This document shows positions 10,065 through 19,035 of a stretch of DNA of 26,245 nucleotides, piece by piece. The stretch's first letter is position 1, and each line of letters opens with the position of its first letter. The DNA comes from Priapulus caudatus (lineage: Eukaryota; Priapulida; Priapulimorpha; Priapulimorphida; Priapulidae), in assembly GCF_000485595.1 (NCBI RefSeq), contig NW_014577591.1, forward strand, positions 1,288 to 27,532, read 5' to 3'. The notes beneath the pieces are model-generated. The model saw only the letters and a program-made list of their open reading frames with translations, was not told where the DNA came from and ran no database searches. The position numbers and the translations under genes are program-made.

Positions 10065-11140
10065 TCACGTGCCACGATGGTCGAGCTTGTACTCGCCCAA
10101 CACGGCTGGGTGGTTTCGATCTCCCACGCTGTGCTCTTCCCTGGGCCAGAAGTGTGTGTTCTCTTCGGCGGCCCTACTCGTTTCCCGCTGTGTGCTAGAG
10201 TGTCGGCGGTCGTTTATCGGGCTGGCTCGTTTTGGCGCGATGGGTTGGCCACCAGTGCGGCCTTGCCGTCCGCACCTGAAAACAGAGGATCGGTCTCGCC
10301 GACCTCCGTCTCGTCTTCCCGCGGTTATCGCGACCTGCCCGTAGTCATGGCGCTTGGCGGTCTTCCGTAGTGTGCTCTTGCCATCCCATGGTATAGTCAA
10401 ACCACCGCCCCCGGTCACAGTCAAGTCGGGTAGCGTTCGAAGACATGATGACTGAAGACCATGATCTGCGCCAGGTCGGCAACTCCTCTTGGCGTCCATC
10501 AGCTGGTCCGTCGGTCCAGGGTTTTTCCCGGCAACGGGCCTGGTGAGCTCGAGAGCGGTGCCCCCCTCTGCTGTCCAACTTGTCCACGTGCGGCTTTTTA
10601 CACGGCGATTCAGCCCCAACGATCGCCTCGTACTCCGTCGCGTGAGCGCACCCTGCTCTAGCCGTTTTATCCATGCTGGCCAAGCACGTTACTCGCTGGC
10701 CGACACTTGGTAGGTTGTCGACAAACCTCCACAGCACCCCTCGCTATGCTGTCGGGCGTGGAGTTTGGGAGTGCTTGGCTGACGAGTTTCTTTAACTCCC
10801 TGGCATATTCAGCCACGTCTGCTCGGCGTCATCGCGTTTCTTCATGGCCGCCTTATGTAGCAGCTCCTGCCTGGCTAGGTGAAAATCGCTATGCAGTTTA
10901 GGCCCCGGAGGGTGGACTCAGAGAGGTTCTCTGTACACTCATTGATGACTTCCACCGCTGGCTTTCCAATGCCGCTGCGAGCTGGCGCAGTGCAAGCAGC
11001 CTCGTTCCAGCCGTTATACTCAGCGCTATATCGACTTTCTGTAAGAACGTTTCTAGGGTGCTACTCTCCCGCCCAGTAAACGGCCTCACTCTTATTCGAT
11101 TGCGCTGTGATACGCCGCGAGCTGCCTCCGACTCTGTCAA
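10065..11140 (-). pseudogene. gag-like remnant of Gypsy-type element
   Basis: At the gene-5' end (10898-11140) a frame reads VRPFTGRESSTLETFLQKVD, which resembles the start of the capsid-like region of Gypsy Gag (an xF.G...v..Fl..v pattern). Frame breaks follow. Near 10224-10290 the reading FRCGRQG recalls the first half of a CCHC nucleic-acid-binding knuckle, but the following His and Cys spacing is lost. The span is about the size of a Gypsy gag. Assignment rests mainly on position upstream of protease and on these two fragments, so it is less certain than the pol domains. Confidence 0.6.
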
Positions 11141-12639
11141 CTCCTCTGGCTCTGCCGTCGTACCCTTCTATGTCAGCCTCGGCAGCGGCGAGCGTCGGGA
11201 TATTGCTTCGCCCACAACCGGCCCGTCTTTCAGTTGAGTCTCGGGCGTGCCGAACGTAACCTGCCCTGCTGCCCTTGGCTTCACGCCTGGAGCTTGCGCG
11301 TCTCGCTCGGCGGTGTGGGGTTACGTCGTCCGCGTAGTCGTTGTATGGCTCCATCATTGTCGGGCTGTCGTCGCTCACTGTCTCCGACCTGTCACCGACG
11401 CTCCGGGCGACTCAGGGTATGCTCGCAGCCGCAGCGGTCTGCTCCATAGGGTGCCCTACGCCGTACCCGGCGGGGGTACCGCCTGAGATTGCTGTTCGAA
11501 TCCGCACACCACAAAGGTTTCTCTCTATCCGGTTTTCGGAGAATCACGCTGCATCTCTCGTCTGCACTCCTTTCGTATTCTCGCTTTCACGCTTCTCCGC
11601 AAAATCCTGTCCCACGGCACCAGTGTAGCATTTCTTTGCTTCTTTGTCTGTCTGTCAGATTATTGCCGAAATCCTGTCACTGCCGCCACTGTAGCAATTC
11701 TTCTCCTTCGCTTCTCTCTTCGCCTTGTTGTTGAGAGTACGGGTGCGTATGTTTCCTCACTGTTTTCGTGATCGTATAGTACCTTGTTGCGTTGCGTTTC
11801 TTACCTACCGGCGTTTATCGTCGGCTCTTCGCAGGTTTGCGGAGTGCGTGAGTGTGCGTGGATGTAGCTCGACAGATATACTACACAAGCCGGGAATACG
11901 TTTAGTGGCGTTATAGAGAGCGTTTATTCCGGAACAAAACATGTCCGCATTCGCGGTAGTGACATACAAAAAAGTTACAGCGCCTTAGTTTATATCCGCT
12001 CTAGCTCCCACTCCTTTCCCCGAGTAAAATAGTTCGTTTATCCTAAATTCTGCATTCTATCTAACTACTCTCTCTTTGTGTGTCCGCTAGCTGGTACCCT
12101 AACTGTTTGGCTAACCTTGGTGTCGGCTACAATGTCTAGTCTAGTGTGTGTAGTGCCGCCTGGTTAGTAGTGCCCCAATCGTGGCAAAGTCCTCTTTATA
12201 TAGCCCCCCAAATGCACATCTATTAACAATGATAACGCTTCACGCCAAAAGTTACATTTGCGCGTTGGTTACTGATTTTGCATCGCGGATTGAAGCGACA
12301 TATCTCTCAGCCAATGACAAGGATCGCGCCAAAATACATACACGCACGTGCAATAGCACAATCGCGAAGCTACTAAGTTACTAAACAATGCCTTGCGTGT
12401 GTCCTTCATGCTGGGGTTCTAAATATCACGCGACAAAGTGATACATTGTTGCGCGCTTTGTTTCTAAACCAGAGCACTGTCATTGCGTGACCTTGCAGGG
12501 CTGCCAGCTGATGCGTGTGTATGAATCCTAATGTGGCTAATGCACCACGCCCCTCCGAGCCGGCTACCTTATCTTGCGCGAGCCGCCTACTCTTTGCCGC
12601 CGCCCTCGGCGAAAGCCCCACGTAACTCGCGTGCCACCG
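11141..12639. other. Right flank of GC-rich block, no gene recognised
   Basis: GC content falls from about 11900 rightwards. A duplicated segment is seen near 11602 and 11669, where aatcctgtc is followed by a CC-rich stretch and then tgtagca. This could be part of a 5' LTR or leader of the - strand retrotransposon, but no matching copy was found below 6584. No protein-coding exon or RNA gene was recognised. Confidence 0.5.
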
Positions 12640-12833
12640 CGCGCACACTATTTACCCTCTGCGCGCACTGTTACCGTCGGCGCGCACTATTTACCCGTGC
12701 GGTGCACTATTTACCCTCGGCGCGCACTATTTACCTTCGTCGTGCACACTATTTACCTGTCGGCGCGCCACTATTTACCCTCGGCACGCACTATTTACCC
12801 TCGGCGCGCATTTTACCAGTCGGCGCGCACTTA
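12640..12833. repeat. 20-bp minisatellite, about 9.5 copies
   Basis: The unit is GCGCGCACTATTTACCCTCG with variants in most copies. Half the unit is alternating GC and CpG (GCGCGCAC); the other half is AT-rich (TATTTA). Open frames across it are repeat artefacts. Confidence 0.92.
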
Positions 12834-12912
12834 ATCTCACTAAAATCTGTCTTTCATGACACGGGTGGGCCGACAAATCAGGCTGCCGCTCACTATTATA
12901 ATAAACAGTTAA

Positions 12913-13086
12913 ATACAGCTCAGTCATTTAGATATAGCCCCCTACAGGGTGTTACCGCGAATCATAGATATCATTATACATAACACTGAGCTGTATGCAA
13001 TACAGTAAACATATTGCCAACATCATAAACAAATTGTATATAATAATATACATATACAGGTCCGTGACATATAATTACAGCTCAGT
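12913..13086. repeat. ATACAGCTCAGT inverted and direct repeats
   Basis: ATACAGCTCAGT at 12913-12924 has its exact reverse complement ACTGAGCTGTAT at 12985-12996. The core ACAGCTCAGT recurs directly at 13077-13086. Similar flanks (TAGATATAG, ATCTATA) accompany the copies, which suggests a duplicated and inverted short element rather than chance. Confidence 0.7.
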
Positions 13087-13643
13087 GATACATATCTATA
13101 TTATGCCTAAAATTGCATAGTTGGCGTCACCTGGCGGGTAACTTCGTTCGTTTCCACTAACGTTTTTTTTATTTATTGTTTCGACACAGACGCGGCACCA
13201 CATTATATTAGAAATCTAATATACCGAACTGTTATGAAGAACTCCTGATGATATAGTGTATTATGTGAGGCCTATATTGATTGTATTCAACTGCTGTTTA
13301 TTCATGTATTCCACATTCCACATGCATTGATTACACATCATGTATTTCCGCGTATACTGGTTCCTTCAGTGTCGAAACTCCAGGATTCATTGCGTATTTT
13401 ATGCATTTCAATTTTTAGGAATAATTGGACTGAGCAGTGCAAAGGAAAGAAAACCATGAAAACATTGAAATTTTAGCGCTTGTAAAATTGTGATGATGTA
13501 ATTATGATATTAATATATATTCACAGATAATAACGAACGAATAACGTGCCGCGAATTCGTCATTGATATTCGTTTTGGATTCTTTTTGATTTCATTTATA
13601 TTACGTTTGGTTTTCCGAAATGAAAAACATTCCTGTCACCAGC

Positions 13644-13671
13644 TATATATAGGCGACCCGATAGCTATTCA
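13644..13671 (+). promoter_or_regulatory. TATA plus initiator-like core promoter candidate
   Basis: TATATATA at 13644-13651 is followed, with the A of TTCAGC at 13671, by an initiator-like motif about 27 bp downstream. This is normal RNA polymerase II core spacing. No coding region follows closely. TATA-like strings are frequent in this AT-rich DNA, so the call is weak. An old solo LTR would also explain it. Confidence 0.25.
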
Positions 13672-14276
13672 GCGATTTATAGAACCAGGAAGAAGAGAGG
13701 AAGAGTTAGAACGAATAGGTCTGAGCCGCGGGAAAGGATTGCGGAAGGAATGTGTGTTCCCCTGAAAGGGGAAAGAATGTGCTAGACGGATCTAGTGGCG
13801 ATTTGACTGGCGTATATCCGTCGAAGCGGAAAAATCAGTATGAGGTCGTTCCTGTTTGAATTTGAAATCACTTCTTGAAACACATCAACATCGTGGATGT
13901 TTCACGTCGTGCACGTTACATCGTAGGCGTAGCAAGACTTTATTACTGTGTATTTTGTCTGGTGGCGCGATTGTCTGTGGCGGGGCGATTTCGACATGCA
14001 TTATTGCAACTTTGCAACTAAATACTGACCTAGACACACCGAGGCGATGCTGGCAGCCTAATCATGTACCTACTACATTGTTTAGTATGGCCGACAATGC
14101 AAAGCTACGACCAGCTCGCCTTGCATTTCTTCCTGTGTAATAATAAACAGCATAATTATACTGATCTCTACTAAGACGCGTGATTACAAGTTTTTTACTA
14201 ACATGCTTGTTTAATTCTAAAGCGCCATGCCAAATGCTTATGGTCTCAAGTTCTATTTGTCTTTTCTCTCTCTGTG

Positions 14277-14278
<2 letters not shown>

Positions 14279-14309
<31 letters not shown>

Positions 14310-14325
14310 GTGTGTGTGTGTGTGT

Positions 14326-14398
<73 letters not shown>

Positions 14399-14429
14399 TT
14401 GTGTGTGTGTGTGTGTGTGTGTGTTGTGG

Positions 14430-14512
<83 letters not shown>
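14279..14512. repeat. (TG)n microsatellite
   Basis: About 230 bp of TG repeats, interrupted by a few TT, TA and GG substitutions near 14308, 14330, 14395 and 14425. All open frames crossing it read Cys-Val or His-Thr and are artefacts. It is Z-DNA prone. Confidence 0.98.
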
Positions 14513-14513
<1 letters not shown>

Positions 14514-14639
14514 AAATGTAACAAAATGTCCAACATCAAGAACTTCAAAAATGGTGAAAACGTGATATATGCATAGATATTTACAATATATTGTAATTAT
14601 TTCTCAATAAAAAAAAGCATTCCAGATAAACATTAAAAA

Positions 14640-14945
14640 TAGATACACAATAGATAACATAAATCCATATATACATAAAACATTACAACATGAATATATT
14701 ACCAGAAACATTATGATTATACAATACTATTCATCTAACCATATAAAATCATGAACATCACTATTAGATCTTCAATTCATATATACACAGAACATAACAT
14801 CATGAATATGCTAACAAAAACATTATTTTTATATACAATACTATACATACAACCATATAAAATCATGAACATCAATATTAGATGAAATAAGTACCAAAAT
14901 ATCTATAGCTACTATATAAAATCATAAAATATTAATCAATGTTAT
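14640..14945. repeat. AT-rich tandem repeat, ~114 bp unit, 2 copies plus a fragment
   Basis: A segment starting near 14664 (catatatacataaaacatt...) is repeated near 14778. The marker aaccatataaaatcatgaac occurs at 14737 and 14851, giving a period of 114. A diverged third fragment (tatataaaatcataaaatatt) lies near 14912. The array abuts the MITE at 14959. Confidence 0.8.
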
Positions 14946-14958
14946 ATCTATTCTATAG

Positions 14959-15126
14959 CAGGGCCATAGCCAGAGGTAAATTTTGTAAGAGGCAAATGTT
15001 GTGAGTTAAAGAACAGGGAGCGAAGCGAGTCAATAGGGCGTGGGGTATGGGGCCCGCTTAAGGGCCCCAGAAGAGATTTTGTAGGAGGAATTTGCCTCCT
15101 ATTGCCTAATAGTAGCTACGGCCCTG
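14959..15126. mobile_element. 168-bp MITE with hAT-like target duplication
   Basis: The left end CAGGGCCATAGCC and the right end, read as reverse complement CAGGGCCGTAGCTAC, form imperfect terminal inverted repeats matching at 11 of 13 positions. The flanks ttctatag (14951-14958) and tcatatag (15127-15134) match at 6 of 8 bases, consistent with a diverged 8-bp target-site duplication as made by hAT transposases. Inside are a palindromic GGGGCCC/GGGCCCC pair and an AGGAGG/CCTCCT stem. It is too short to encode protein, so it is non-autonomous. Confidence 0.82.
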
Positions 15127-15391
15127 TCATATAGATAAAATAAAACAAAAATATACTCTAATTTAGTCTATCCTCAACATTATGCATTATTCATGTCCGT
15201 CTCTCTCTCCATCTTTTCGGTGGTGCAAAGAGGTGGTGCTGTAGTGTCCCAGGCGATGTAATTCCGAACTGCTTCAAAGACATAAAAAGTGCGAAATGTA
15301 CGCACGTGCGTATAATATTATATATATATATAGAAAAAGGCAGTAACACATTGTACATAATTGAGCTAATAATGCGTGTATTATTTGCGCT

Positions 15392-15393
<2 letters not shown>

Positions 15394-15432
<39 letters not shown>

Positions 15433-15433
15433 N
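15394..15433. repeat. (TA)n microsatellite ending in an ambiguous base
   Basis: Uninterrupted TA repeats are followed by the only N in the window at 15433. This probably marks unresolved length of the run. Confidence 0.97.
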
Positions 15434-15582
15434 TTGCATTGTGTGGGGTTTGTTTTAAGACTTGCTGCCAAGTGGCATCAGACGGCCCAGATTTTCAAAT
15501 AATATACAATACGAGATTGAAATAAGATTTTATAATGTTTTTCTTTTGTTTTTTTTTTCGGGCCACCAGATTTCAGTTTCGG

Positions 15583-15622
15583 GGCCACCAAAAAAATTTG
15601 AAAATCAATGATTTTGGTGGCC
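15583..15622. repeat. 11-bp perfect inverted repeat
   Basis: GGCCACCAAAA (15583-15593) and TTTTGGTGGCC (15612-15622) are exact reverse complements with an 18-nt AT-rich loop. Further GGGCCAC copies lie on both sides (near 15560 and 15626), suggesting a larger decayed hairpin element. Confidence 0.75.
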
Positions 15623-16128
15623 GATGGGCCACTGAAAAAAAAAGTTAGTGTCGATTCCTTGTCTAAGCGCCAACAACATATTTTCATGTCACCTGTTTGA
15701 CAACAACCTTAACGTCTGGAACAGATTGCGTTTAACTCAAATCAAAATTTTGAAGAACGTAGAGACGTTTTGTGAAATTGTTTATTACATTTTACTGAGA
15801 GATAGCTTTACATGATGTGCATTGTACCATAAAACATTTATGGGGAATTTCAGCAGCTGTTTGCCATTAATATATAGTTCTTTAAAACGGCTGTCATGAC
15901 ATGTTCACAAACTCACTCTGCAAACATGGGCTCTTCTGAAACTTCATCGTATAATTACTAGAAAAGTGCTTAGGCGAGAACAACTCAAACTGTGCATGCT
16001 GTTTCTCTATTGATCCTAATGGTGTAATGACAGACAATCCCAGACATTCCATGGGAATAATATTATAATTCCCCATGCGCGAATAAAACGGCGGGGTGCC
16101 CAATTACGCTTAGGATATTTTCGACTCA

Positions 16129-16158
16129 TATATAAGATAGCCGATGTCGTGCTGTACA
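16129..16158 (+). promoter_or_regulatory. TATATAAG plus CAGTT core promoter candidate
   Basis: TATATAAG at 16129-16136 precedes ACAGTTAGT, whose A lies at 16158, about 29 bp downstream. This is the classical TATA-to-start spacing with an initiator-like CAGTT. No open reading frame of interest follows, so it could drive an unrecognised RNA, belong to an old LTR, or be chance. Confidence 0.3.
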
Positions 16159-16934
16159 GTTAGTGTTGTGTGTGGGACAGGTTGACTGTTTCTGTACTTG
16201 TGTATTGTCTGCAGTGCATGCGCTGGCATGGTAAAAATACACGCTGCCGGGTGTCTGGTCGAATGGGATTTTTTTGACGATCAGATTCCCTCGCTGGGCA
16301 AACTTTGATTGTGGTGGAATTTAAATCGGGCGGAGGTAATTTTAAACGGGGCCGCAAACGATTGAAACAGGGGGGAGTTTTCCCAAACGGGGGCGCGTGC
16401 GCCGTTTGCCGCAACGTAGGGAGATACCTGTGTATTAGTAGTATCCTAGATATATTGCTCTGAGCGCGAAGGCGGTGGCAGAGAGGGCACACTTGATTCG
16501 GTTGCCAGTGAGTTTATCAGAAAGAAAATACCTGGCTACAAGTACACGTCAGTGAAGCGCTGCTCGCTCTGCGGTACTTGTTTTTCCTATTGTGTCCTTG
16601 AGCTTCGGAAGCAGATTCTTCCAGGTGGATGGAGCCAGTGGTTTCACATCTCACTGTTGGTCTGAGAGGGATTATTGTCAGTGTATGGAATGCCAGAAGA
16701 GAAAATGTCTTCTAAGTTCTAGTCAATAAGGTGATGCAATTTCTCTGCATTGTCCTGAAGAGATCTGAATCACACAGTGCACGACGGTAGATGGGTTACT
16801 CAGTAGTGATTGGGAAGAGCGAGATATTTCTCTACAGATAGCAAGAGAGGTTCTTACAGAATAGGCCCCATGAGAGAATATCATTCCATGCATGGCAAAT
16901 GGGGCTTAAAAGTTCTATTTCATTTTCAATAGCA

Positions 16935-17185
16935 GTAAGGGCGGAGCATCTTCCAGCAGCTAGACGCCATAGTGAAGGTGGCCTCTTTCAGTAGCTGGGT
17001 GCGTGGGGAAGGTGGTCTGTCCCACTAGCTAGCTACACGGAGCAGGGCATCTCCCAGTAGCTGGGTGCGTGGGGAAGGTGGTCTGTCTCACTAGCTAGCT
17101 ACACGGGGCAGGGCATCTCCCAGTAGCTGGGTGAGTGGGAATGGTGACCTCAGTCTGTCCCAGTAACTATAGGCGTGTGGGGGTC
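16935..17185. repeat. 66-bp tandem repeat, 3-4 copies
   Basis: The marker agtagctggg recurs at 16990, 17056 and 17122, exactly 66 bp apart. Units share GTGCGTGGGGAAGGTGGTCT and a CACTAGCTAGCTACACGG block. A shortened diverged unit precedes (from about 16935) and another follows (cagtaactataggcgtg, near 17160). Copies two and three are nearly identical, which suggests recent duplication. Confidence 0.88.
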
Positions 17186-17337
17186 AGCATTTTGAGAGTG
17201 GTTCTTTACCGGTGTAAAGTAAGATGTCAGACAGCCTGCACTTGCAATTCCCCCACCGGTCAGACACACCACTGCTGTTATATCAACGACCAGCAGCTGT
17301 TCTATACACTCGGCAGGCTAGTGTAGTAGAGCTAGGG

Positions 17338-17500
17338 TTGAGTGAAAGAGAGGGGGAAGAGTGGGGAGAAACGGGGAAGAGAGTTAAAAAGGGAGAAAAT
17401 AGAGTGAGAGAGAAAGGGAGAGATATAGAGCAAGATAACAAGAGATATAGAAAGAGAAGAGAGAGGGTGAGAAAGGGAGAGAGAGACAGTAGTAGTCAGT
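17338..17500. repeat. Purine-rich (GA) low-complexity tract
   Basis: About 160 nt of the + strand are nearly all A and G (gagagagaaaggg-like). Pyrimidines are few and widely spaced. The opposite strand reads Ser-Leu repeats. Such tracts favour triplex or H-DNA formation. Confidence 0.9.
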
Positions 17501-17665
17501 AAAATAAGTGTGTAAGACAGTAAAAAGGTCTGAAAATCCATACAGTTGTGACAGATGTTGAAAATTTCGGTTTCTGGTATATATGTAAATTATAGATATT
17601 CATAAAACATGGTCTGGCACGTTACCAGTCCCGGACTCGGACAGGCTGCTATTTGCACCACTATC

Positions 17666-17800
17666 TATGTGTGTGAGAGAGAGGGGTGTGTACGGGCGTG
17701 CGTACGTGCGTGCGTGTATGTGGTGTGTGTGCATGTGTGTGCGTGTGTGTGTGCGTGCGTGTGCGTGTGCGTGTGTGTGTGTGATAGAGAGAGCGAGAGC
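17666..17800. repeat. (GT/GC)n alternating microsatellite flanked by GA
   Basis: Impure GTGTGC and GTGCGT repeats are bounded by gagagaga on both sides. The alternating purine-pyrimidine composition is Z-DNA prone. Frames through it are artefacts. Confidence 0.93.
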
Positions 17801-18245
17801 AGATGTGTGCTGGTACATGACTGGCTGCTGCTTCTGACCTGCAGACCACTCCTCCCGGCAAGTCATTCGATATCTGCTGATATTGCAGTAGCCAGGCACT
17901 CGGGTCCAACTAAGCCCTCCCCTCACTTCCCTCCCCCCCCCCACTTCTCTCTTGCTTGCATGCCTGCCTGTGCCGAGTCATACATACTGGGGTACGTTTG
18001 GCCATGTTTCGCCTGGATAACCTCACCATAGGGGAGTTTTCCCGCTGTAGTAGTTCCGTGCCTGTGCGCAATCCATCTACGCCGATTGTCGTGTTGGGGA
18101 ATCGCTGCGTGTGAAACGGTGCGGTAACATGCGAATCGAGTGTCTAAGTCTGCTGGTGTACGCTGGCTGTGAGCCGGCTTCCTATCACAAACGTGGCACG
18201 TTTTTCACTGCTCTGTCGGGTTTTTGCTGATCTGTGGGATAGACA
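17801..18245. other. Intergenic DNA, no gene recognised
   Basis: Unique sequence with one run of ten C (17932-17941). No domain-bearing frame, RNA gene or repeat was recognised. Confidence 0.5.
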
Positions 18246-18380
18246 GGATGACTGGGATAACAAGAGGGAAAGGTTGGATGACTGGGATAACAAGAGGGAA
18301 AGGTTGGATGACTGAGATAACAAAGTAGAAGGAGGGAGGATTGGTGTGAAGAATGTGGGATGACTGTCATAACGACGGGA
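18246..18380. repeat. 30-bp minisatellite, array A
   Basis: The unit GGATGACTGGGATAACAAGA plus GGGAAAGGTT is exact at 18246 and 18276 and starts again at 18306 with one change. More diverged units follow to about 18380 (gggatgactgtcataacgacgggaaa). Confidence 0.9.
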
Positions 18381-19035
18381 AACAAGTGTAATACGGGGTT
18401 TAATCATGGCATTCGAGACATAGATTTCGAGAGAAATAAACATGGCAATATAAAAAGTAATTAAGAACGAGCACACGTGACATTGCAGCGACGTTACAGT
18501 AGCCGGAGGTCGACAACGCAACTGCGTCATCACCAAAGTAAGAGCTTTGAGTAATCAGTAAAAATGATTTCTCCAAGGTAAGAGTGACCTCGTTTTCACT
18601 AAAGGCGCAACGTAAAGTGAAAGTAGACGGCTGTGGAAATGTATAGTAGCGATTTGCATTTATGGGTAAGAACTAAGAAGTGTAATAAAACTAACGAAAA
18701 GAGAAAGTCATGCTGGGAACAGTGTGTCAACATTCCTAGCCGAACGTTCACGTCCTATCGTTCTCCCGTGGTATAATAATAAGTAATTGCGAATGTCCTC
18801 CGGCCCGGTGAACGAGGACAGGGAAGGAGGCTAATGACGCCCGGACATGTTATAAACCCACTCAAAATATAGATGAGCAGAGCGTCCCGGGCCTGCACAT
18901 CGACTGGTACATGTTTCCACTGTAACTGTACCGTGCATTTTTATCTGTCTAGAATAAGCTGTCGTTGTCACGACTCACTAACCAACCGATTGTTGCTGAG
19001 TATATATGCTCGTCAAATGTTCAACGCTACAGAAG
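18381..19035. other. Spacer between two arrays of one minisatellite family
   Basis: Mixed unique sequence with no recognised gene. It separates array A from array B of the 30-bp family. Confidence 0.5.

Larger units (their letters stand above)
6584..11140 (-). mobile_element. Decayed Ty3/Gypsy-type LTR retrotransposon (internal region)
   Basis: Read on the - strand, similarity fragments follow the order gag-like, CCHC knuckle-like, aspartic protease, reverse transcriptase, RNase H, zinc-binding integrase N-terminus and integrase C-terminus. Integrase at the end of pol is the Ty3/Gypsy (Metaviridae) order; Ty1/Copia has it before the reverse transcriptase. All domains are broken by frameshifts and stops, and the longest intact frame is under 190 codons. 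The element cannot encode working enzymes as assembled. No LTR pair, polypurine tract or reliable primer-binding site was found. The outer limits given are therefore only the limits of protein similarity, and the GC-rich DNA at 2780-6580 and 11140-11900 may also belong to it. Confidence 0.88.
12834..14278. other. AT-rich intergenic DNA with small inverted repeats
   Basis: No gene is recognised in this 1.4-kb stretch. It holds an ATACAGCTCAGT inverted/direct repeat set (12913-13086) and a perfect 9-bp palindrome TATATTAGA-AA-TCTAATATA (13204-13223). It also holds a core-promoter-like TATA/initiator pair (13644-13671) and a small stem TTCCCCT-GAA-AGGGGAA (13757-13773). The 94-codon open frame at 13856-14140 shows no known domain. 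Confidence 0.5.
15135..16929. other. Intergenic DNA, no gene recognised
   Basis: This 1.8-kb stretch holds a (TA)n run (15394-15432), an 11-bp perfect stem at 15583-15622, and a TATATAAG/initiator pair (16129-16158). The 110-codon - strand frame at 16160-16492 has no recognisable domain and no supporting splice or start context. Confidence 0.5.

Noticed and set aside
11490-11515. tRNA-like GTTCGAATCC...ACACCA string as primer-binding site or tRNA 3' end
   Set aside because: The distance from the T-loop to the terminal CCA is about six bases too short for a tRNA, and no A-box or cloverleaf precedes it.
2780-12200. Flanking LTR pair of the Gypsy element
   Set aside because: No convincing direct repeat was found by eye between the two sides; LTRs were therefore not annotated.
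12640-12833. CRISPR-like regular array
   Set aside because: Units are contiguous 20-bp tandem copies without unique spacers, in a eukaryotic context.
14180-14576. Cys-Val and His-Thr frames of about 100 codons
   Set aside because: They are the TG microsatellite read in different frames.
16160-16492. 110-codon - strand frame with several cysteines
   Set aside because: Cysteine and proline positions do not form a known zinc-binding pattern; no splice sites or homologous motif recognised.
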